From: Serilophus lunatus
Taxonomy: Eukaryota; Chordata; Aves; Passeriformes; Eurylaimidae
Assembly: GCA_013399895.1 (NCBI GenBank)
Contig: VXBA01004388.1
Coordinates: 566,814-630,813, forward strand
Length of the DNA stretch: 64,000 bases
Direction: 5' to 3'
Positions 1 through 11,100 of the stretch are shown here, piece after piece. The notes beneath the pieces were generated by a model. The model had not been told where the DNA came from. It saw only the letters and a program-made list of their open reading frames with translations, and ran no database searches. Made by a program: the position numbers and the translations under genes. Numbering within the stretch: the first letter of the stretch is position 1; every line of letters starts with the position of its first letter.

Positions 1-1377
1 GAAGGAAAAGGTTGGGAGAGGCTGGAACTGAAAAAGCTGCTTGTAAGAGGTTGGAAAATAACCTTTGGAGCTGTGAGGAAACCCCCAATAACAGGTTACC
101 CTGGGGAGGGAAGGAAGCAAATGGAAGGTTGGATGTAATAAAGAATTTCTCTTCTTGGAAAGCAGGATTATTTTGAGGAAAAGGCAGCAAGGACAAGTGT
201 AGAAGTTACTCCTGTTTTCCTGTGATACANAAATGGAGGAGAATGGGAAAAAAAGGGTAAGAAAAAGAAGGAGGGAAAGAAAATAAAGGAGGGGAAGAAA
301 AAAAAGGGGGAGAAGGAAAAAAAGATACTATTTTATTGAAAAATCAGGTCTTAGCACTAATAAAAGGCAGTTTTCCAAAAGAACTGAGTGTCTCCCCAAA
401 ACCATCAGTCAATGACACGTGGCTCTCAGTCCCAGAGCAGCTCCTGGTGCCTCCCCCAGAATTACAATTATCTGAGTTGGGGAAACCAAGTTTTCAATTT
501 GATGCAAGGAAGAAAAGTTGATCCTAAAAATTGGAAGGAAAAAAATTATCTTGGCTGTGACTCATTAAATATAGAGATTAAATGAAGAGGGGACAAGTGC
601 TGTGGTGTGTGTCAGCTCCTGCCACCAGGGCTGTGTTAGAGGGTGGAATATTTAGTGGCAAAGGAGTTTCAGCCTCCTTGGGAAATCCAGGCTCCACAGG
701 AACATTTTGTACAGAGGCTTCAGCTCAGGAGGAGGCGTCAGGACCACGAGGTCAGACAGGAAAAAGCTGGGATTTGAGCATAAAAATATCCTGAGTCACA
801 AATTTGGGGTAATAATGACCCCAAATTCAAGCTCTGGGAAGCAGCTTCTTTTCTCCAAGTAATTTTCTTGTTATTGCTGTTATGAAGATGCTGCAGAGAA
901 AATACAGTTCAATCTAAAATAAGACTTTCATGACATTCCCTGGTTCAATTCCTTTGAAACTTTTGGGCTTAAATCCAGCAAATAGCCAGTTAGTGAAGGG
1001 GTTTAAAGCCATTAAATAACTTTTCATAAATTCCATGGAAATCTCTAGATTTTGCTGTTGGAGGGAGAGGTAAAAGCTGTTGCCACACAATTATGTCCTG
1101 TCTGGGCATGGAATTCGAGGAAAGAGAGGCTGTGGTGGGAAGAGACAGTTGGTGGGTGCCATCCTCACCTGAGCTGCTGAACAACACAGGATGGGATGTT
1201 TTCCATGCTTTGAATACATTTAATTTGGGGTTTTCATAGTGCCAGGCTCCAAAAATCCAAAGAGAACAGCCTTTGCATTCCATGTTTTGGTACAAAAACA
1301 GCACAAGGGGGTGAAGCCAACCCCAAGGTCTCAAGGAGAGGAGCAAACTGACCACGATCCTCCCTCCTGATCCCAAT
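1..1377. other. Left flank, no gene
   Basis: A purine-rich tract at about 240-330 (GGAGGGAAAGAAAATAAAGG style) and otherwise unique sequence; an ambiguous base at 230. Nothing codes convincingly. Confidence 0.5.
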
Positions 1378-1500
1378 GCCAGAATGGTTGGGGTTGGAAA
1401 AGCCCTCTGAACCATTCCAGCACTGCCACGTCCACAGGGCTCTGCCATCCCTCCAGGGCTGGACAGCCCTTTTCCAGGCAGGAATTTTCCAGGCTCCTCC
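1378..1500 (-). mobile_element. CR1-type 3' fragment
   Basis: CCAGAATGGTTGGGGTTGGA...CACTGCCACGTCCACAGGGC...CCCTTTTCCAGGCAGGAATT, antisense. It belongs to the GGTTGGAAAAGCCCTC variant family also seen at 33660 and 57948. Confidence 0.75.
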
Positions 1501-2319
1501 ATCTCCAGGCAGATGAAAGCTCTGCCCACAGATTCTGACAGAATCAGTGAAAATATTAGGGCTTGAAATGAATGCCACTGAGCATTCCTGCAGCACCAAG
1601 CTTATTACAGGCCCTGTAATTTCCTGGGATATTGTATTTTCCTCTGGCTACACAAAGTCCTGGTACATGAACCATTTTGTCCCTAGGAGCATTAATTGTT
1701 TAACACCAGCTCTTAATGAGCTTTCAGCATCAAAACCAGAAGGCTTCTGCCCCCAGCAGAAATATTCTATTTACAGGAAACACCCTTAGCCAGGGCCAGC
1801 TCTGAAGTCTCAAATTGTGTTTCCTTCAGCCACCAATTTCCTGAGCTTTGTGCACTCAGTGCAAGAGGGGATTTTTGTCATATTCTGCTGGGTTTTGCTG
1901 TGGGTGGGCAAAGCTCCAAGATGTGCCACCCAAATGGCATCACATGAGCCCCTGTCCCTGCACAAAGTGCCCAGAGAGGCTCCAGCACTGGGATTAGATT
2001 GCAGCTCTTCAGTTACCTGTGCACCAGGTATTCCAAATAACTTAAAATCTAATATAACCTCGTCATATAATCTAATCTAACCTAAAATCTGAATGAATTC
2101 CTCCATCTGGACGTGGTGCTGCCAGTGCAGGTCCCACCATCCAATCCCAGTCAGGTGGTGCTTGGGGAAATCCAGATCTCCCTTAGAGGGAAAACAAACA
2201 CCCCTGAGCAACACTGGAGGCTTGGACTTGATGGTCTTAAAGAGCCTTTCCAGCCTGGAAGGGTCTGGGATTAAAACACCTTTGGACTTGAGGTATCAAG
2301 CTGCTAAAATCCCAGTTTT

Positions 2320-2535
2320 CACAGAATCCTGGAGTGGTTTGGGTTGGAAGGGACCTTAAAGCCCATCCCATCCCTCCCCTGCCCTGGGCAGGGACACCTC
2401 CCACTGTCCCAGGGGGCTCCAGCCTGGCCTTGGACACTCCCAGGGATGGGGCAGCCACAGCTGCTCTGGGAATTCCATCCCAGTCCCTCCCCACCCTCCC
2501 AGCCAGGAATTCCTTCCCACTATCCCATCTCTCCC
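2320..2535 (-). mobile_element. CR1 LINE 3' fragment
   Basis: Antisense CR1 end beginning CACAGAATCCTGGAGTGGTT, with GGACCTTAAAGCCCATCC, GGGCAGGGACACCTCCCACT, GGCCTTGGACACTCCCAGGG and a CACTATCCCATCTCTCC 5' boundary. The interval 1500-2320 before it is unique and without a recognised feature. Confidence 0.9.
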
Positions 2536-2956
2536 AGTTTGAAGCCACATCTTTCCCTCCCAACATTGTGGTTTTCTCCTTCCCTGCTCCCCTTCCCACA
2601 CCTCCCTCCCTTCAGCTGCTTCCACATGCAGATCCAGTTCTTCCCTGGAGCTGGGAAAAAACTTTTCAGGTGCAGCTCTTTCATTTGGCAGCAGCCATTT
2701 GGGGCAGGCAAAGCTGTTTAAAAATTCAAATTAGGTTTTCAAATAGTTTTTTAGCTAAGGAATTGGAAAACATTTCCTGAAAGGCACAAGTTTGTTCTCA
2801 GCCAGGCTGGAAATGAATTCTGGATGAAAGTTAAGTGAGGAGGGAAAAAAAGGCACCTTTTAAGACAAAACTTGTTTTGAAAATTACCATTTCAGGGGAT
2901 GAATTTGTGTTGCATTTGATCTGAAGTTAATGAGGTCTGCTCAGGTACCCAGCTGG

Positions 2957-3215
2957 CACAGAATCCCAGGATAATCGGGGTTGGAAAATCCCCCCCAGCC
3001 CCTGGAGTCCCCTCTGTGCCCCATCCCCACCTTGGCCCCCAGTGCCACGGCCAGTCCTGCCCTGGGCACCTCCAGGGCTGGGCACTGCCCCCCTCCCTGG
3101 GCAGCCCCTGCCAAGGCCTGACCCCCCTTGCCAGTGGGAGGTGCCCCTGCCCATGGGAGGGGGGAGGCTGGATGGGCTTTGGGGTCCCTTCCAGCCCAAA
3201 CCAGTGTGGGACTGG
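2957..3215. mobile_element. Composite of two opposed CR1-type fragments
   Basis: 2957-3122 is antisense and nearly identical to 59388-59557 (CACAGAATCCCAGGAT...GGCCTGACCCCCC). About 3124-3213 is a sense CR1 end (GTGGGAGGTGCCCCTGCCCA...TCCCTTCCAGCCCAAACCAG). Confidence 0.85.
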
Positions 3216-3668
3216 AGCCTCCTTTGCCTGTTGGAGCCATCCAGAGGGCAGGAGAGAGGAGATGTGGAGGTGTGACCTGGTCTGGTACTCCAAAGGCAGG
3301 TGAGGGGCAGAGGAAAGCCAGTTACCACGGGGTGAGCGATAAAAGTCTTGTCATGGATTAAAACAAGTTAAGGGATAGGAAAGAAAATGGAAATAAATGG
3401 CCAATTCTCTGTGTGGAGAAAGGTTAATGGTGTGGTGCCCTGGGGATCACTCTTCAGGCTGCTGTTTCTCAATATATTCATTAAGTGCCTGCAGGAGGGG
3501 GGGAATAGCAAGGCAGCAAGGCTGACAGAATTGTTTTAGGTCAGTGGGGAGGAGGGGAGGCTGGGAAAGAGCAACAGCAGCACCTGGATCCATCCTGAGG
3601 GATCCCAGCTCTGCTCCTCCACCACGGGGTGGGCACTGAGCCACCAGCCCTGGGAGAATGACCCAGTG

Positions 3669-3727
3669 CTCTGATACAAAGCCAGAAATGTGATATAAAG
3701 CCATAAATCTGATATAAAGCCATAAAT
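3669..3727. repeat. Three-copy 18-19 bp tandem repeat
   Basis: CTGATATAAAGCCATAAAT repeated with small changes (…GATACAAAGCCAGAAATGT…). Confidence 0.85.
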
Positions 3728-3785
3728 TTACTTAAATCCAAGAATAATCAAAATAGTCACTGAAAGAAAAACCACACAAAACCCC

Positions 3786-3860
3786 CATAGAATTAAGGTT
3801 GGAAAAGACCCCTGAGATCAGAGGCCAACATCAACCAGCACCAAGAACACTTTACAAGAA
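3786..3860 (-). mobile_element. CR1-type 3' fragment, short
   Basis: CATAGAATTAAGGTTGGAAA...GACCCCTGAGATCAGAGGCC, antisense; ends within about 75 bases. Confidence 0.7.
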
Positions 3861-4342
3861 CTTTACAAGAACATCCCTCTCAGTTCTCATTCTCACCACA
3901 AACAGCCATCATTTGCCCCAGATTTGTTGGATATTTGCATTTTCTCACTATCCTATCATCCTTCTGGATGTCAGCAAAGTGCCCAAGCTGTTTCTATTCA
4001 GCCTAAAATTGGCAGAGAATAATTAAGATGACATGGTTCATTCCATAATGATGTTGCAAATGACACTGGCATTCCATAATCTGCTTTTTTGGGGGGGTTT
4101 CAGAGGCTGAGTGTGTGCACAGAATGATGACACTGCTCTGCTGCTGCAGGAATAACATTGGGAAGTGCTTCCCAACACAGCAGCACCACCAAAGCCAGGA
4201 TATGAAATAATAATCACATTTTCACTCAATTATCCTAAGAAAGGCAGCCATGGGCAGCCAGATATTTGAAGGACAGGAAATTCTACAGATTTCTACATGT
4301 TCTCAAAGCCCCAAGCACCATCCTTCCTCTACCCACCAAATT

Positions 4343-4432
4343 CATGGAATTCCAGCCTGGTTTGGGTTGGAAAGGACCTTCCAGCCCTTCTCATTCCACC
4401 TCCTGCCAAGGGCAGGGACACTTCACTTTAAA
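4343..4432 (-). mobile_element. CR1 LINE 3' fragment, short
   Basis: CATGGAATTCCAGCCTGGTT...TGGAAAGGACCTTCCAGCCC...GGGCAGGGACACTTCA, antisense. Confidence 0.8.
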
Positions 4433-4810
4433 TAACTACTTGGAAAATGATTTGTATATCATGTCACAATTATTCTCCTTCTTAGTTCTGACATATTTTC
4501 CGTGTAAAGGGAAACATCAGGTGGGTTTTGCCCTCTGCAGGTGTAAGAAATCGCTTCCCACCGTGTTTTCCCGATAACATCCTCCCGATTTCCAGCGGTA
4601 ACACGTTTTACAAGGCGCTGGTGGGAGGGGAGATGCTGCTCCGAAGGCCCCAAGCCCCTCTGCTCCTGCCGTGCACACCAGGCTCCATCTAGTGTCACAC
4701 AAGCACAATCCCAGGAAAAGGATGGAAGTGGGAAAACAGCCAGTTGAGAAGAATCGCTGCAGATTTTTAAGCTTTCCTGGAAAAAATTACAGGATTTTCC
4801 TGCCGTGCTT

Positions 4811-4875
4811 TGCTGGAATGGGATGATCTTTAAGGTCCTTCCCATCTCAAACCATCCTGGAATTCTGTAATGAGT
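4811..4875 (+). mobile_element. CR1 LINE 3' end, short, sense
   Basis: GGGATGATCTTTAAGGTCCT...CATCCTGGAATTCTGTAATG: the terminal 60 bases of a sense CR1 ending in an ATTCTGTAA-type 3' end. Confidence 0.75.
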
Positions 4876-5289
4876 CAGAATGACGCCAAGATTTCTGTTG
4901 CCACCCCTGAATGACCCCACAATCTGCACTGTAACCAGCAGTGGGTTTGGATCCAACAGGATAAAACCAGGTTCCTGGGGGCAGCCAGCCTGGAATCCCA
5001 AAAATCCCAGGGAAAGGAGCTCAGCTGGGGGATCACCCCAGATGCTGAGCAGGCAGAAATGCCAGACTGGTCCTGCCACGAGCCTGAGCATCCCAGGGCT
5101 CAGCTGAGACTCTGCCCAGCTCTGGGATTCCTGATTTAAAGCAAATCCCTCCAGCTGCAGGAGAAGCTGCTTTTCCTTCCTCCAGGGACACACGTGGCAC
5201 CTCTGGGGGTGCAGAGCCCCTCCACCCCTGGGACACCCAGGCTGTGCTCAGGTGAGAGCACCTGGATTTCCCAGGAAGTGGAGCTGTTA

Positions 5290-5316
5290 TTATTCATTAT
5301 TATTATTATTACTACC
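5290..5316. repeat. (ATT)n microsatellite
   Basis: ATTATTCATTATTATTATTA run. Confidence 0.85.
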
Positions 5317-5469
5317 CAGCATTTGAGCTCCAAACCAGCTGGAGAGTCCAAATTTCCCGTTGTGAACGGCCACCAGTAACTGGCTTTGGGAGCTCCCATG
5401 AGTGTGGTGGAGGCAGAGCTGAGGAGCCCCAGGACCCGCTTTTCCCCCCATTGTCCCACCCCAGTATCC

Positions 5470-5690
5470 CAGTATCTCCTCTNCCCGTTATCCCGTTATC
5501 CCGCAGCATCCCCACCCCGTTATCCCGCAGCATTCCCAGCCCCGTTATCCCGTTATCCCGCAGCATTCCCAGCCCCGTTATCCCGCAGCATTCCAGCCCC
5601 GTTATCCCGTTATCCCGCAGCATTCCCAGCCCCGTTATCCCGCAGCATTCCCAGCCCCGTTATCCCGTTATCCCGCAGCATTCCGCGCTC
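5470..5690. repeat. CCCGTTATCCCG minisatellite
   Basis: Units of CCCGTTATCCCGCAGCATTC + CCAGC, with some units carrying a doubled CCCGTTAT. Unit lengths alternate near 25 and 36. An ambiguous base at 5483 sits at its left edge. The following 5690-6250 is GC-rich unique sequence without a supported gene. Confidence 0.92.
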
Positions 5691-6249
5691 GGCGGTGCCC
5701 AGCGCCGCCCCGTGGCCATTCCCGGTACTGCCGCCGGCAGGAAAAACATTCCCCAAATCAGGATTTTCCCCCAGATCCCGGATTCCCGCTCCTGGATATT
5801 CACCTCTGCATGAAGATCCCTCCGTGTCCCCCTTCCCACTGGGGCAGAGCAGGGGGTTCCCCTCCGGAGCACCGAGGAAGCTCCTGGAAGTCCGAATCCC
5901 AGTTCATTCCCAGTTGGGCACACCCAGCCCTGGACAGTCACGGCTGTGGCTCTGACTGGGCACAAACATTCCTGGCACAGGAGGGAACACTGCCCACACT
6001 CCCCCAAGCCCGGGATGCCCGGGAACAGAAAGCAGAAGGAATTGCAGACCCTGAATTCCCAGCGGGATGAAGTTTTTCTGTAAAGGATGCCAGGGCTGTG
6101 CTGGCATCTGTCCCCTTGTTGGTCCACTCCCAAGTGTTTCCCAGGCTTGGAAGGGAATTCCGAGGACAGAGGACAGGACAGGGACCTTCTCCATAGGGAC
6201 CCAGCAGGGTCAGGACCCACCTGCCTGTGGAAAATGAGGGAATTCCCAA

Positions 6250-7015
6250 ACCAGGCTCTTTAAACCCACCCCTACTTCAAAAAGCTCCCCAGTCTCACCT
6301 GAACCAGTTCCCTGCGATTAAAACTGGAAGAAAAATCTGTTTCCCCCAGTTCTGCCTGAAATGTGATACTCCCCATAAAACCCTCCCTAATTAAAACCAA
6401 GAACTGAACCAAATTTCTCCTTGGCCTGTCAGGAGCCTTCCAGCGACGTTCACAAATTGCCAGGTTAATTTTCCATTGGAAACCTGCCTGGGCCAGGGGA
6501 CACTTGCCTTTAAAAACTGGACCAGTTCAGAGTGCTTGGAAGGCATTTCTTATTCCAGCAGAGAGGAGGTGACAGGTGGAGTTATTAAACATATTTAGCA
6601 GCACCCAGTGGTTAATCACTGAGGACAGAGAGCTCCTGTTCCTCTCTTGATCATCCTCATGATTAGTTTGGGGGTTTTTTTCCTTTTATCTTAAAGTGCA
6701 GGAGAAAAATCAAATCTGACTGTTATGACAAGGAAGCAAAATAAAGATACAAAAAGCAGGATGGAAGTTAGCTGGACTCAAACCCTGATGTCAAGCACTC
6801 CACCAGTAAAAGGAGCATCTTTAGAACCAAAAAAACCCCTCACTCACCTTTTCACCTGGAGCTCCCCCACTCCATGGGATGTTTTCCCTGCTGGGCTTTT
6901 TCCCTTGGATGTGTTCCAGCCCTGCCCACCCTCTGCCAACAAACCAGTCTCTTCCATAAAGCCAAATTCCAGAGGCACTGGGACAACACATTCCCACAGA
7001 AATTTATCCCAGTGC
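6250..7015. other. Intergenic, nothing recognised
   Basis: Unique sequence 3' of GLRX3; short open frames without domain character. Confidence 0.45.
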
Positions 7016-7112
7016 AGCCCCAGGAGGCTCCAGCCTGGCCCTGGGCACTTCCAGGGATCAGGGGCAGCTACAGCTCCTCTGGGCACCCTGTGCCAGGAAT
7101 CCTTTCCCAAAA
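7016..7112 (-). mobile_element. CR1 LINE internal 3' fragment
   Basis: CCCAGGAGGCTCCAGCCTGG, CCCTGGGCACTTCCAGGGAT, CTCCTCTGGGCACCCTGTGC, antisense. The usual CAGAAT start of the antisense element is missing. Confidence 0.75.
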
Positions 7113-7344
7113 TCCATTATGGGAATATATCAAAATATCCCTTGCCAGAGAACAAACTGTCCCCCCCCTTTGCCCTCCTGCACATCCATAAATCCATTCA
7201 CAGGACTCCATAAACCCCAAGGAAATTCCAGAGCAGCGAATTCTGAAGGAAAACCATTGCAGAGAAAACAGCATTTGGTGTTTAGTAGTTAATTAAAGCT
7301 TCTAATTCCTAATTTCACCATAGGGATGTTCTGTTTTGGTATGA

Positions 7345-8140
7345 TTTATTTTTTTTTCCTGGCTGCACTTGCAATTCACTTGTAGAGAGGAATTAATGCT
7401 GGTTTTCATGACAAGGTTTTTTAATAGCAATTAAAATGGGGTTTAGAGTTCAACAGATACTGTTTCATGGCAATGACTAAAATTAATCCTAGGAAACTGA
7501 TATCTGAATTAATTATCAATCACTGGCAACCCTGAAGAACCTTCTTCCCAAAACTTTCCACCTCCAAGGATCCCTGAGGGTGCACCAAGAGTGGCCCAAC
7601 CCCTGTTTGTTGGCTCAACACCCCAAAAATCCTGTTAAAACAGGCTGACCACCCCAAATTAGCAATTACTGTACCTGCTTAATGAAGATGCAGAGTATGG
7701 AGCTAAAACTCATTAATAACTTCCTAACACTGCACTGGATGAAGGTTCCAAGAGTGTTTTTCTTGCTCACTAGACATGAAAATAATTAAGAGGGACAGGA
7801 AATGATGATGCTCCATACCACTGCCCATTAATATTCTCCTAATGAGAGCTGAGCCTAAAAAAAAAAACCAGTTGCAATTTAGTCCTTTACAGCTCTGGGC
7901 TGGAGGGGGGGTGTCAGCACTCAACCCTCACACATCCAGATGCAAAGAACACACAGGGAACTCCAACACCCAAAATTCTGGAGCTTAAGATTTTAATTGA
8001 CTTTTTTTTTTTTGTCTCTCCAGCAAAAGCCACATTTTTAAATGTGGTGAAATATTTCCCTAAGTTGTATATTGCTCCAACAGAATCTCTGAATGAGTAA
8101 TTGTTCCAAGGATTTCTCTTCCCACTGATGTCCTTCCCCA
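7345..8140 (-). other. GLRX3: Probable GLRX3 3' untranslated region with two candidate poly(A) signals
   Basis: Between the stop codon and 7345 there is no other gene. On the minus strand a variant ATTAAA lies at 7997-7992, about 145 nt past the stop, and a canonical AATAAA at 7350-7345, about 790 nt past it. Which one is used cannot be decided from sequence. Confidence 0.45.
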
Positions 8141-8191
8141 TTAATTTTCTCCCTTCAGCACAGGCAGCAATTCACCACTTTCCTTCAGCTC
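8141..8191 (-). CDS. GLRX3: GLRX3 coding exon 11 (C-terminus and stop)
   Basis: Encodes ELKESGELLPVLKGEN and TAA (stop at 8143-8141), the conserved GLRX3 C-terminus (human has two or three substitutions here). The acceptor is CCTCAG. The 3' untranslated region must run leftward from here. Confidence 0.96.
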   Translation of the reverse strand, partial: ELKESGELLPVLKGEN

Positions 8192-11100
8192 CTGAGGAGA
8201 AATAAATAAAGCAATTATGTACATTTGGTGATGATGCCAAGAGGATTCCACCAGGGAATGGTGATGGATCAGGAAATAATTCCCTGCCTAGCAGGGGAAT
8301 GCACTGATGACTCACTAGAGGTCCCTCCTGGCCAAGACATGGAGGTTTGTAATGTATTTAAATTGTATTTTGGGCCTGTTTTACTAAGAGAAACACACCT
8401 TTAAAAGAACTGGTTGTTACCAACCTGGTAACTCCTCCTGGATGTAATTCCAGATTCTCCTCCTGGATGTGATTCCAGAGGAAATTTAGGCCTCCACAAG
8501 ATTTTACAACATCCCAAATGCCTCTCAAAAATGGAAAAATACCATCCATTGACCAATTTTCTTCCTCACACCCATTAAAAGCAACAAGATAATAAGATAT
8601 TCTAAGGATTCTGGATAAGAGGTGCTTGCCCATCTCATCTCGATGCTTGAAATTCAAATTACAAGGCTGTTAACTTGCTAAAGAGCTCCATAACACCAGG
8701 AAACCGTTTTCAAATAACAAGGAATGTATGTTCTTTTCCCACATCTCAAGAGGAACAGCTGTCTCAATTCTATTCCATATTATGCTGCATTAAAAAATGC
8801 AATTTAAAAGACTGACAACACTCATGCACCCATGGTGTGAATTGATACAGCCCAAAGATACAAACAGACAAATTATATTTAAATACCAAGGAGAGGATTT
8901 TGCAGCATCTCACAAGACTCCACGTACTGATCAATGAAAAAGCCCCCACACTTGTTAAATAAATAGAATTAATCTATATCATTTAAGTAATACCCACACT
9001 TAAGTAAATAAAAATAATCTATATAATTTAAGTAACACCTTCACTTGTTAAATAAATAAAATTAATCCATATAATTTAGAGTAATACCAGTATTTTTTAG
9101 AGCTAAATGAGATTTATTGATTGTGCCTTCCCAGGAGTTACAATGTCCATGGAATTGGCTGTAAACCATCCAGACAGGAACGGGCTCAGGAGTATTTTGG
9201 GTTTAGAACTGTTACAAAAAGCCACCACCAGAGAAGGAGATGCAGATCTATTTTTGTTGCTTCAGGGGCTCTTCAAACAACTGCAATAAACCTTGATTTT
9301 CTGCCAGGAATGAGACTGTTTGCAAGGAAAAATAAGTCTCAGAGAAAAAAAGCAATGTCAGAAGTAAAAGTAAGGAAACCTGTAAAAATGGGCTTTTTTT
9401 TACAGCAACTGAGTGTTGTCAAAGAACTACATCCCACAGCAAAATGGGAATATTGGGGATTTAAAGCTCCTTCCAGTGGGTGAAGCTCAGAGGAATCACC
9501 CAGCTCGTTTGGGGCCACACACAGAAAAAAACAAACCCTAATTAGTGGTTTATTTGAAACAATAATCTCAATATTCTGCCACTTTTACCTTGACAATGTC
9601 CAACCCTCCGACCAGCTCGCCCTTCACGTAGAGCTGGGGGTACGTGGGCCAGTTGGAAAAGGCCTTTAATCCTTGTCGGACCTAAAACAAAAAAAAAATT
9701 AAAAATAAGTGCCTGGAAAGAGGAATTTCAGCTTGAAAAGTGGCAATTCAGTTTGGTCTCCAAAGCCCCAGAGAAACGCTCAGGGAAGGAGAAGTTTCGT
9801 TACCTCCTCGTCCTCCAGGATGTCAAAGGTCTCGTAGTCAACGCTGGGGGAGGGCACAGAAATTCATTATTGGCTGTGGGGTCTTCAAAAGTTGCTCACA
9901 GAGATAAAAAGCCTCCAAGATTCTTGAAGAATCTCCCCTCAGAAATGTAAAAAATGTTAAAAACCCCCTTAAAATTGTCAAAAATTCCCTCAGAATTTTC
10001 AAAATACCTCAGAATTGTCCGAGCCCCTCAGAATTCTGAAAAACCCCCTCAAAATTGTCCAAAATTCCCTCAGAATTTTCAAAATACCTCAGAATTTTCT
10101 GAGCCCCTCAGAATTCTGAAAACCTCCCTCAAAATTGTCCAAAATTCCCTCAGAATTGTCTGAGCCCCTCAGAGTTCTGAAAACCCCCTCAAAATTGTCC
10201 AAAATTCCCTTAGAATTTTCAAAATAACTCAGAATGGTTTGAGCCCCTCAGAGTTCTGAAAAACCCCCTCAAAATTGTCCAAAATTCCCTCAGAATTTTC
10301 AAAAATTCCCTCAGAATTGTCCGAGCCCCTCAGAATTCTGAAAACCTCCCTCAAAATTGTCCAAAATTCCCTCAGAATTTTCAAAATACCTCAGAATTTT
10401 CTGAGCCCCTCAGAATTCTGAAAAACCCCCTCAAAATTGTCCAAAAATTCCCTCAGAATTTTCAAAATACCTCAGAATTTTCTGAGCCCCTCAGAATTCT
10501 GAAAACCTCCCTCAAAATTGTCCAAAATTCCCTCAGAATTTTCAAAATACCTCAGAATTGTCTGAGCCCCTCAGAATTCTGAAAAAAGCCCCTAAAAATT
10601 CTCAAAAATCCCCCTCAAAATTTCTCAAAAAACCCCCCCCTCAGAATTCTTAAAAAAACATTATCGAAATTTTAAAAAAAAACCCTCACAAAAAATCTTC
10701 ACAAATATTACAAATATCCTCAAAATTTTCAAAAAACCCCTCAGAATTCTTAGGACTCACTCAAAACTCCCAAAAAACCTCCTCAAAATTCTCCAAAAAA
10801 ACCCCACAAAAATTCTCAGAAAAATTCAAAATTTAAAAAACCCCCTCACAAAAAATCTTCAAATATTCTCAAAATTTTCAAAAAACCCTCAGAATTTTCT
10901 GAGCCCCTCAAAAATTCTCAAAAAACTCCCCTCAAAAATTCCCCAAAAAAACCCCTCAAAAATTCTTAAAAAAAAAAATAAATCGAAATTTAAAAAAAAA
11001 CCCTCACAAAAAATCTTCACAAATATTACAAATACCCTCCAAATTTTCAAAAAACCCTCAGAATTTTATGAGCCCCTCAGAAATTCCCAGAAAACCCCTT

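Noticed and set aside
4459..5193. 244-codon minus-strand open frame
   Set aside because: Spans a sense CR1 end (4811-4875), no domain, no splice-site support.
5386..5955. Pro/Ser/Arg-rich 189-codon open frame
   Set aside because: Translation of the CCCGTTATCCCG minisatellite in one of several open frames.
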